Positions 6,636 through 12,829 of a DNA stretch of 12,829 nucleotides are shown here, piece by piece (position 1 is the stretch's first letter; each line of letters opens with the position of its first letter). Source of the stretch: Flavobacteriales bacterium (GTDB lineage Bacteria > Bacteroidota > Bacteroidia > Flavobacteriales > BACL11); contig PBVH01000020.1 in the NCBI GenBank assembly GCA_002728175.1, forward strand, positions 7,341 through 20,169, written 5' to 3'. Made by a program: the position numbers and the translations under genes. Below the pieces are notes generated by a model. The model was not told the DNA's origin. It did not search any database and saw only the letters and a list, made by a program, of their open reading frames with translations.

Positions 6636-9600
6636 TTACTTTTTCTTCAAAGATTTTTTTACAATTGTGTCTAGCATAATCGGAGACGCAACAAATAATG
6701 AAGAATATGTTCCAATTAAAACTCCAATCATTAAGGCAAACATAAAACCTCTGATTACCTCACCACCAAAAATAAATATAAGTAGCAACACAAAAAAAGT
6801 TGTTAATGATGTATTTATTGTTCTACTTAATGTGCTATTTAAAGCTCCATTAATCACCTCATGAACTTCTTTCTTTTTATTATTATTAATATACTCTCTC
6901 ACCCTATCAAAAACAACAACAGTATCATTTAAGGAATATCCAATTATTGTTAAAATAGCAGCAATAAATGCCTGATCAATTTCTAATGAAAATGGCATAA
7001 TACCATATAAAATAGAAAATATTGAAAGAACAATTACTACATCATGAAAAACAGCTGCTACAGCCCCAAGACTAAATTGCCATCTTCTAAATCTTACTAA
7101 AATATAAAAGAAGATAATTAAAAGCGAGAAAAATATTGCGCCAACTGCAGAATCCTTGATATCATCGGCAATAGTTGGACCAACTTTTTGAGAGCTCATA
7201 ATTTCATAATTTGAGTTAATCTCGTCTAGACCTAAAGACAATTTACTTTCAACTATTTCATCCGTACCCAGTGAATTATCATTAATCATAAATGAGGTGG
7301 TTATTTTAATTTGATTATCATCACCAAATGTTTTGATTTGAGGAGTGTACTTTAAGCCTTCAGAATCAACGAAAGAATTAGATAATGATTGCCTTAGTAA
7401 ATCTTTATCAATATTCTCAGCAAAGCGAACAACATAAGTTCTTCCTCCAACAAAATCAACACCATAGTTTAATCCTTTAGTAAATAAAGAACCTATACCC
7501 AATAATACGATTACAGAAGATAAAATATAAAACTTCTTTCTCTTTCCGATAAAATCAATATTAATGTTTTTAAACGCTCCATCTGTTAATTTTGTAGAAA
7601 AAGTAACCTCCTTACCTTTATTTAATCTTGAACTAATAACAAGTCTAGTTATGAAAATAGCGGCAAATAAGGAAGTTAAAATTCCTATAACTAATGTGGT
7701 TGCAAAACCTTTAATTGGTCCAGTACCAAATGTATACAACACTATACCTGTTAGCAATGTAGTTACATTTGCATCAATTATAGAGCTATACGCACTATTA
7801 TACCCATCTTTTATTGCTAATCTTAGCCCTTTACCATTTTTAAGCTCCTCTCTAATTCTTTCATATATAAGTACGTTAGCATCAACAGACATACCAATTG
7901 TTAAAACAATACCAGCAATACCAGGTAAGGTTAAAACAGCTCCTAGAGAGGATAATACTCCAAAAATGAAAAATATATTGGCTAACAAAGCCACATTAGA
8001 CACCAATCCAGCTCTGTTATAATAAAAAATCATATATATTAGGACAATTACTAAAGCAAAAATAAATGATTTTAAACCAGCATTAATAGCTTCTTCACCT
8101 AGTGAAGGACCTACAATAGCTTCTTCAATGATTCTTGCAGGAGCAGGTAACTTACCTGATTTTAGAATATTTGCTAAATCTTTAGCTTCATTAACTGTAA
8201 AGTTTCCAGTTATTGATGAACGTCCTCCAGAAATCTGAGCTTGCACAGTAGGAAATGAATAAACATAATTATCTAATACTATTGCAACTGACTTACCAAT
8301 ATTATCACCAGTCAATTTTTTCCATTTTCTTGCACCCTCTTTATTCATAGACATAGAAACATCAGCATTGTTGCCAAATTCAGCAAATGTTTGACTAGCA
8401 TCTGTAACAACTTCTCCTTCCATTGCAGCTTCACTACTTGACTTAGAAATTGATCTTAGCGCAATTAGCTGAACAAATCTTCCTTCATCATCATAGGGTT
8501 TAACTTCATATGCAAATTTTACATCCGAAGGAAAAAAACTTTTAATTTTTTCGTCGTTTAACAAACTATTCAACTCAGCAGTATCCTTAACATTACAAGA
8601 ACCAAGTGCAGGTCCTTCTCTAACATTTCCTGTTTGCTGATCAACATTAGGAAACATTAAAGCAAAAAACGGATTTTCATCAAAAAATTGATCAGCAGAC
8701 TGAGTGGTATCAGATTCTAATGTGTCTCCTTCAAAATCAAATAAATCATCTTCAAAATCATCAGAAACATCATCTTTTTTATCTGAAGTACCTGTAATTA
8801 AATCTTCTTCATTATTTGCCTCATTGGTTTCTCTTAAGTATTCATTAACCTTTTGCACATCACTAAATAACTCTCTTGCCTCATAGGTTTCCCAAAATTC
8901 AAGTTTGGCAGTTGACTGAAGTAATTTTCTGGCTCTTTCTGGATTTTTTATTCCAGGTAGTTCAACTAGTATTCTACCTGCTGTTTCTAATTTTTGTATA
9001 TTGGGCTGAGTTACACCAAACTTATCTATCCTACTTCTTAAAATATTAAAAGATCTATCAATAGCATCCTCAACTTCCAAGTTCAAAACATCAATAACTT
9101 CCTTATTAGTTGAAGTTAATTTGATTTTTTCTCTCAAATCTGATGTTGAAAATATTAATGAAAGTCCTTTGTTTTCAGCAACTTCTACTTTTGCATATTC
9201 TTCAGAAAACAAAGTCATAAAATCTTTTTGACTATTTTTCTGCGCACTAATAGAATTATTTAATGCTAAATTAAAAAGTGAATCTGTGCTATTGTTTGAT
9301 AGAGCTTTTAAAACATCAACTACCATTACTTCCAATGTTACATTCATTCCTCCTTTTAAATCTAGACCCAAGTTAATTTGCCTCTGCTTACAGTCATTGT
9401 ATGTATACTTCGCAATCCAAATATTATACACATCTTCACTACTTACGGAATCTAAATAAAGTTTGTACTGTTTATCAATAAAATCCTCTTGATTAAACAA
9501 TGAGTCCTTTTTAATTAATTGATTATTTTCTACTTTGTTAATTGCATATTCATATGCATCATCTTCAACTCCATTTACAATCCAAGTAAATGATAATTGA

Positions 9601-9659
9601 TATAAACATACTACTGCAAACAGCAGAGTAAATAACATAATTGAACCTCTATTTTGCAT
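6636..9659 (-). CDS. secDF: Protein translocase subunit SecDF (SecD-SecF fusion)
   Basis: SecDF is an inner-membrane RND-type protein that uses the proton gradient to pull preproteins through SecYEG from the periplasmic side. The single 1007-residue chain fuses both subunits, the usual form in Bacteroidota. SecD half: TM1 (about 7-28), INLGLDLKGG (95-104), the P1 periplasmic region (about 100-505), VGPSLGEEA (516-524), five clustered membrane helices (about 526-676) and SVDANVLIYERIREE (591-605) with D593 at the conserved proton-relay position. SecF half: TM (about 709-726), LNYGVDFVGG (730-739), VGPTIADD (827-834), FHDVVIVLS (871-879), and GYSLNDTVVVFDRVRE (907-922) with D912 matching the conserved SecF aspartate. 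An acidic, low-complexity insert (about 278-335) interrupts P1. It heads the probable operon secDF-tatA-antiporter. A promoter candidate with a perfect -7 box lies 30 bases upstream, over which a 14-base palindrome is placed near the predicted transcription start. Confidence 0.97.
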   Translation of the reverse strand: MQNRGSIMLFTLLFAVVCLYQLSFTWIVNGVEDDAYEYAINKVENNQLIKKDSLFNQEDFIDKQYKLYLDSVSSEDVYNIWIAKYTYNDCKQRQINLGLDLKGGMNVTLEVMVVDVLKALSNNSTDSLFNLALNNSISAQKNSQKDFMTLFSEEYAKVEVAENKGLSLIFSTSDLREKIKLTSTNKEVIDVLNLEVEDAIDRSFNILRSRIDKFGVTQPNIQKLETAGRILVELPGIKNPERARKLLQSTAKLEFWETYEARELFSDVQKVNEYLRETNEANNEEDLITGTSDKKDDVSDDFEDDLFDFEGDTLESDTTQSADQFFDENPFFALMFPNVDQQTGNVREGPALGSCNVKDTAELNSLLNDEKIKSFFPSDVKFAYEVKPYDDEGRFVQLIALRSISKSSSEAAMEGEVVTDASQTFAEFGNNADVSMSMNKEGARKWKKLTGDNIGKSVAIVLDNYVYSFPTVQAQISGGRSSITGNFTVNEAKDLANILKSGKLPAPARIIEEAIVGPSLGEEAINAGLKSFIFALVIVLIYMIFYYNRAGLVSNVALLANIFFIFGVLSSLGAVLTLPGIAGIVLTIGMSVDANVLIYERIREELKNGKGLRLAIKDGYNSAYSSIIDANVTTLLTGIVLYTFGTGPIKGFATTLVIGILTSLFAAIFITRLVISSRLNKGKEVTFSTKLTDGAFKNINIDFIGKRKKFYILSSVIVLLGIGSLFTKGLNYGVDFVGGRTYVVRFAENIDKDLLRQSLSNSFVDSEGLKYTPQIKTFGDDNQIKITTSFMINDNSLGTDEIVESKLSLGLDEINSNYEIMSSQKVGPTIADDIKDSAVGAIFFSLLIIFFYILVRFRRWQFSLGAVAAVFHDVVIVLSIFSILYGIMPFSLEIDQAFIAAILTIIGYSLNDTVVVFDRVREYINNNKKKEVHEVINGALNSTLSRTINTSLTTFFVLLLIFIFGGEVIRGFMFALMIGVLIGTYSSLFVASPIMLDTIVKKSLKKK

Positions 9660-9667
9660 AATTTATT

Positions 9668-9681
9668 TTTAACTAGTTAAA
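9668..9681. repeat. 14-base perfect palindrome in the secDF leader, possible operator
   Basis: TTTAACTAGTTAAA is its own reverse complement. It lies between the secDF ATG (9659) and the predicted -7 box (9689-9696) and covers the position where transcription would begin (about 9682-9685). A dimeric repressor bound here would block initiation, but no regulator gene is nearby and short AT-rich palindromes also arise by chance. Confidence 0.4.
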
Positions 9682-9688
9682 TAGTGGG

Positions 9689-9719
9689 CAAATATAATCT
9701 TTCAAAGCTAATAATACAA
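9689..9719 (-). promoter_or_regulatory. Candidate Bacteroidota-type promoter of secDF-tatA-antiporter
   Basis: On the minus strand TATATTTG (9696-9689) matches the -7 consensus TAnnTTTG perfectly. A TTG (9719-9717) precedes it by 20 bases, in the accepted range for the -33 element. Transcription would start near 9682-9685, giving a leader of about 25 bases to the ATG at 9659. This is the best promoter match in the window. Confidence 0.55.
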
Positions 9720-9793
9720 TTTGTAAATATAAAAGTTCTCTTTAGATCATAAGATAAACATCGATTTACATTTTTTAATAGAAAATATATATG

Positions 9794-9801
9794 TTAATTT
9801 G
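9794..9801 (+). promoter_or_regulatory. Weak -7-like box upstream of the secreted propeller gene
   Basis: TTAATTTG differs from TAnnTTTG at one base and sits 14 bases before the ATG at 9816. The -33 region is only a T-run (9771-9776). It could give a short leader of about ten bases; the support is weak. Confidence 0.25.
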
Positions 9802-9815
9802 TAAAAAAAATCAAA

Positions 9816-12110
9816 ATGAAAAGTAAAATCATAATCATAATTTTTTTTGTTTTATCTACAAAAATATTTTCTCAAAATTTTTTCAAAAGAGATACATCAA
9901 TTAATGTTCTTGAAAATGGACAATACTTTAATTTGCCGTTTGCTGGTGGAATTAATTCTGCACAGTTTTCAGAAATTGATTTAAATTTAGATGGAACTAT
10001 GGATTTAGTTTGCTTTGACAAAGCAGGAAATAAAATAATCCCGTTCATAAATGATAATGGCAATTATGTATACTCTCCTACATACAGAAACTTATTTCCT
10101 GAAATACATGATTGGATCATTTTAGCAGACTACAATTGTGATGGCAAAAATGATATATACACTTATTCATCAGGTGGAATAGCAATTTATGAAAATACAT
10201 CTAATTCATTTTTAAATTTTACACTAAAGACTTCTCTAGTTTTGAGTAACTATGGAACAAGTAATATTAATATTTATGTTAGTGCAGTTGATATTCCTGC
10301 AATCTCTGATATAGATTCTGATGGAGACCTAGATATTCTTACATTTTCAATTTTAGGAGGATTCGTTGAATACCATAAAAACATGTCAATGGAAACAATT
10401 TCAAGCTGCGATTCAATTATTTTTGAACTAGAAACAGGTTGTTGGGGAAATTTTTACGAAGGCTTAAACACATATGCCTTAAACTGTATTAATTGTCAAT
10501 GTCCAGCCTTTAATATCACAAATACTGCTGAACAACATTTGAGTCATGCAGGCTCAACTCTTTTAGCTATAGATATTGATAATGATAATGATAAAGATTT
10601 GATTTTAGGTGATATTAGCTACACAAATCTTAATTTATTGATCAACGGAGGAGACAGTGATAGTGCTCATATTGTAAGTGTGGACACTGTTTTTCCTCAA
10701 AATCATAATAACACTATGCCAGCAGATATAAGTGTCTATCCAGCTTCATACTACATTGATGTTACAAATGACGGTATTAAAGATTTATTATTAACCACAA
10801 ATACAAACAATAATTCAGAAAACCTTGAAAGTTGTTGGCTGTTTGAAAATACAAACTCAACAAATTCACCAGACTTTAACTTCATTAAAAAAAGTTTTTT
10901 ACAAGATGAAATGATTGATTTAGGGAAAGGCTCATATCCAGCATTTTTTGACTATAATGGGGATGGATTGGATGATTTAGTGGTTGGTAATTATGGTTAT
11001 CATGTTAACAATAATAATCCAATTTCATCTTTAGCTCTTTTTGAAAATATAGGAACAAGTTCCTTTCCAGAATATAATCTAATTGATAGAGATTGGCAAT
11101 CAATATCTAATATTAATTTAAATACAGTTTTAAATATACCTGCCTTAAATTTATCACCCACTTTTGGAGATATTGATGGAGACAATGACAAAGATTTAAT
11201 TTTAGGAGATGCCGACGGTAAATTACATCTGTTTCAAAATAATGGAAACAATCAATTCCAAATTGTTGGACCAAATTACGAAAACATTGATGTAGGCTAT
11301 TTTGCAACTCCATTTCTTGTTGATGTTAATAGAGATGGTCTGCTAGATTTACTAATCGGAGAACAAGATGGTACAATTAATTACTGTCCTAATTCTGGCA
11401 ACGTTAATACTGCTATTTTTGACAGCGTAATTACAAATTTTGGCGGAATTGATATTAATCAATCAATAATTAATACAGGATTTAGTGATCCATTTTTAAT
11501 GGATAGTAACGGAATATACTTTTTGTTCTCTGGATCTTACACCGGAGAAATTTTTAAATTTTCTAATATTGATAACAATCTCAGTGGTATATTTACTGAA
11601 ATGACAAATTGGCAAAAATTATGGGACGGGGGCCAATCAAGCATAGCCATAAATGATATTAACAATGATGGTATGTCAGATATGTTTATTGGAAACAATT
11701 CTGGTGGACTAGCTTTATTTTTAGGTGACTCAATTTTAATAAATAACACCTGGAACTGTATTGGAAATAGCTGTATAAGCACTGGAGATGGGAGTGGTTT
11801 TTTTAATTCTCTTTCAATGTGTGAAGATAGCTGTTCTGTAGTATCATTAGTTTCAGAAATAAAAAATAATATTTCGATTTTTCCAAATCCAACAGATAAC
11901 AAAATTAAAATTGAAATGAAAAATATGAATCCAGATAATTACAATTTATCAATTTTAAATATTTATGGTGATATTATTAAAAACAAAAATATCAAAGTTA
12001 AAAGAGACTATTTTGATAGTTTTGAGTTAGATAAATTTAGGAAAGGAATTTATATTTTAAAAATAGAAAGCAACTATTACTCAAAATTCAAAAAAATAAT
12101 ATTGGAATAA
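9816..12110 (+). CDS. Secreted FG-GAP/VCBS beta-propeller protein with T9SS type A sorting domain
   Basis: This is a 764-residue exported protein. A Sec signal peptide (1-19, hydrophobic IIIIIFFVL then FS before Q20) precedes nine calcium-loop motifs of the Dx(D/N)xDGxxD type that mark FG-GAP/VCBS blades: residues 55, 105, 165, 253, 315, 379, 452, 503 and 614 (each the first Asp). Between blades three and four is a cysteine-rich insertion (C198, C209, C224, C227, C229). Residues 646-673 form a small module W..C....C...C...C with a GDGSG core, seen, as I recall, before sorting domains of other Bacteroidota secreted proteins. The C-terminal domain (about 679-764) has ISIFPNPTDNKI (686-697) and ends KGIYILKI...KKIILE, the type A T9SS signal. 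The protein should cross the inner membrane by Sec, then T9SS, and be attached at the surface or released. No enzyme domain is visible; roles in adhesion or binding are guesses. It appears to have its own promoter. Confidence 0.9.
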   Translation: MKSKIIIIIFFVLSTKIFSQNFFKRDTSINVLENGQYFNLPFAGGINSAQFSEIDLNLDGTMDLVCFDKAGNKIIPFINDNGNYVYSPTYRNLFPEIHDWIILADYNCDGKNDIYTYSSGGIAIYENTSNSFLNFTLKTSLVLSNYGTSNINIYVSAVDIPAISDIDSDGDLDILTFSILGGFVEYHKNMSMETISSCDSIIFELETGCWGNFYEGLNTYALNCINCQCPAFNITNTAEQHLSHAGSTLLAIDIDNDNDKDLILGDISYTNLNLLINGGDSDSAHIVSVDTVFPQNHNNTMPADISVYPASYYIDVTNDGIKDLLLTTNTNNNSENLESCWLFENTNSTNSPDFNFIKKSFLQDEMIDLGKGSYPAFFDYNGDGLDDLVVGNYGYHVNNNNPISSLALFENIGTSSFPEYNLIDRDWQSISNINLNTVLNIPALNLSPTFGDIDGDNDKDLILGDADGKLHLFQNNGNNQFQIVGPNYENIDVGYFATPFLVDVNRDGLLDLLIGEQDGTINYCPNSGNVNTAIFDSVITNFGGIDINQSIINTGFSDPFLMDSNGIYFLFSGSYTGEIFKFSNIDNNLSGIFTEMTNWQKLWDGGQSSIAINDINNDGMSDMFIGNNSGGLALFLGDSILINNTWNCIGNSCISTGDGSGFFNSLSMCEDSCSVVSLVSEIKNNISIFPNPTDNKIKIEMKNMNPDNYNLSILNIYGDIIKNKNIKVKRDYFDSFELDKFRKGIYILKIESNYYSKFKKIILE

Positions 12111-12131
12111 ATTACTTTTCTAATCTAAAAT

Positions 12132-12139
12132 TATATTTG
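12132..12139 (+). promoter_or_regulatory. -7 box directly before dapD
   Basis: TATATTTG matches TAnnTTTG perfectly and is the same octamer as at secDF. It ends only four bases before the dapD ATG (12144), so a transcript started from it would have essentially no leader. The nearest TTG upstream (12102-12104) is 27 bases away, longer than usual, so the -33 element is poor. Confidence 0.35.
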
Positions 12140-12143
12140 CAAC

Positions 12144-12829
12144 ATGAACAATGAAAACAGAGAAAAAATAATTAACGAAGCTTGGGAAAATAAAAATTTA
12201 TTAAGTGACAATAGCGTCAAAGAATGTATTAATTCTATAATTAAAGATTTGGATGATGGAAAACTAAGAATTGTAACCAATTCATCTAATAAATGGCAAG
12301 TTCAAGAGTGGATTAAAAAAGCGGTAATTTTATACTTCCCTACTCAAAAAATGGAAGTTATAAAAGCCGGAGAATTACAATTTTATGATAAAATGAAATT
12401 GAAATCAAACTTTAAAGAACTTGGCGTAAGAGTTGTTCCTCATGCAATTGCAAGGTTTGGTGCATTTTTAGCTAGAGGAGTTATAATGATGCCTTCTTAT
12501 GTTAATATTGGTGCATATGTTGATGAAGGAACGATGATTGATACATGGGCAACCGTTGGTAGCTGTGCGCAGATAGGTAAAAATGTACATATTTCCGGAG
12601 GCGTAGGAATTGGTGGTGTTCTTGAACCAGTTCAAGCTCATCCTGTAATTATTGAAGATAATGTTTTTATAGGCTCTAGATCTATAATTGTTGAAGGTGT
12701 CAAAATTGAAAAAGAAGCGGTATTAGGAGCAAATGTTGTTATAACAGCTTCAACAAAAATTATTGATGTAAGTAATGAAAATCCAATTGAATACAAGGGA
12801 TACATTCCATCTAGATCTGTAGTTATTCC
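12144..12829 (+). CDS. dapD: 2,3,4,5-tetrahydropyridine-2,6-dicarboxylate N-succinyltransferase, C-terminus cut by the window edge
   Basis: DapD transfers succinyl from succinyl-CoA to tetrahydrodipicolinate in the succinylase branch of meso-diaminopimelate and lysine synthesis, in the cytosol. I read 228 residues from the ATG at 12144 without interruption to the right edge; the family is about 270-275 residues, so roughly 45 are missing. The helical N-terminal domain (about 1-100) contains WQVQEWIKKAVIL (51-63). The left-handed beta-helix follows with MPSYVNIGAYVDEGTMIDTW (116-135), ATVGSCAQIGKNVHISGG (136-153), VGIGGVLEPVQAHPVIIEDN (154-173) and further hexapeptide turns (VFIGSR, VLGANVVI). 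The start agrees with the N-terminus of E. coli DapD. Only 33 bases separate it from the secreted propeller gene, and no terminator is visible there, so read-through is possible. The identification is firm. Confidence 0.97.
   Translation, partial: MNNENREKIINEAWENKNLLSDNSVKECINSIIKDLDDGKLRIVTNSSNKWQVQEWIKKAVILYFPTQKMEVIKAGELQFYDKMKLKSNFKELGVRVVPHAIARFGAFLARGVIMMPSYVNIGAYVDEGTMIDTWATVGSCAQIGKNVHISGGVGIGGVLEPVQAHPVIIEDNVFIGSRSIIVEGVKIEKEAVLGANVVITASTKIIDVSNENPIEYKGYIPSRSVVI

Noticed and set aside
7564..8022. 152-codon open frame on the plus strand inside secDF
   Set aside because: It is fully antisense to a conserved membrane region of SecDF and its translation has no recognisable domain; it reflects the complement of hydrophobic codons.
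11537..11902. 121-codon open frame on the minus strand inside the secreted propeller gene
   Set aside because: It is antisense to well-supported blades, the cysteine module and the sorting domain, with no sensible product of its own.
1..12829. CRISPR array, insertion sequence, tRNA or rRNA anywhere in the window
   Set aside because: No regularly spaced direct repeats, transposase frames, terminal inverted repeats or cloverleaf sequence with a TTCGA-type arm were found on reading both strands.

Overview
The window is a low-GC stretch of chromosome from a member of the Bacteroidota, most likely a flavobacterium-like lineage. The evidence is a fused SecDF translocase, a PorE-like OmpA-family protein, a secreted protein ending in a type 9 secretion (T9SS) type A sorting domain, a short type II glutamine synthetase, the purM-prfA gene pair, and upstream elements resembling the Bacteroidota -7 box TAnnTTTG. 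No mobile element, CRISPR array, tRNA or rRNA is visible, and the coding density is high.

Layout, left to right. Bases 1-962 (minus) hold most of prfA (release factor 1), cut by the left edge. purM (AIR synthase, minus) lies just upstream, and its stop codon shares one base with the prfA start. A strong intrinsic terminator sits directly in front of purM and ends the preceding minus-strand gene, a 675-residue protein with TPR, beta-propeller, carboxypeptidase-regulatory-like and OmpA C-terminal domains, the architecture of the T9SS component PorE. A 192-base divergent spacer leads to a plus-strand type II glutamine synthetase (4406-5425). Its stop codon directly abuts the stop of a convergent minus-strand operon, secDF -> tatA -> CaCA cation/Ca2+ antiporter (9659 down to 5426). 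A 156-base divergent spacer, with the best promoter candidate of the window and a 14-base palindrome, separates secDF from a plus-strand secreted FG-GAP/VCBS propeller protein with a T9SS sorting domain (9816-12110). dapD (lysine/diaminopimelate synthesis, plus) follows and is cut by the right edge.

Several genes connect through the cell envelope. SecDF and TatA belong to inner-membrane export. The propeller protein should leave the cytoplasm by Sec and then cross the outer membrane by T9SS. The PorE-like protein has the peptidoglycan-binding fold used to anchor envelope machinery, and dapD supplies the meso-diaminopimelate pathway that probably builds the ligand of such domains. These links are inferred from families, not shown by an operon. 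The remaining genes are housekeeping (purine synthesis, translation termination, nitrogen assimilation).

I found no convincing undescribed system. The most unusual observations are regulatory: a terminator ending a few bases before the purM start with a competing upstream arm, -7-like boxes placed so close to the OmpA-family and dapD start codons that leaderless mRNAs are predicted, a palindrome over the predicted secDF transcription start, and directly abutting convergent stop codons.
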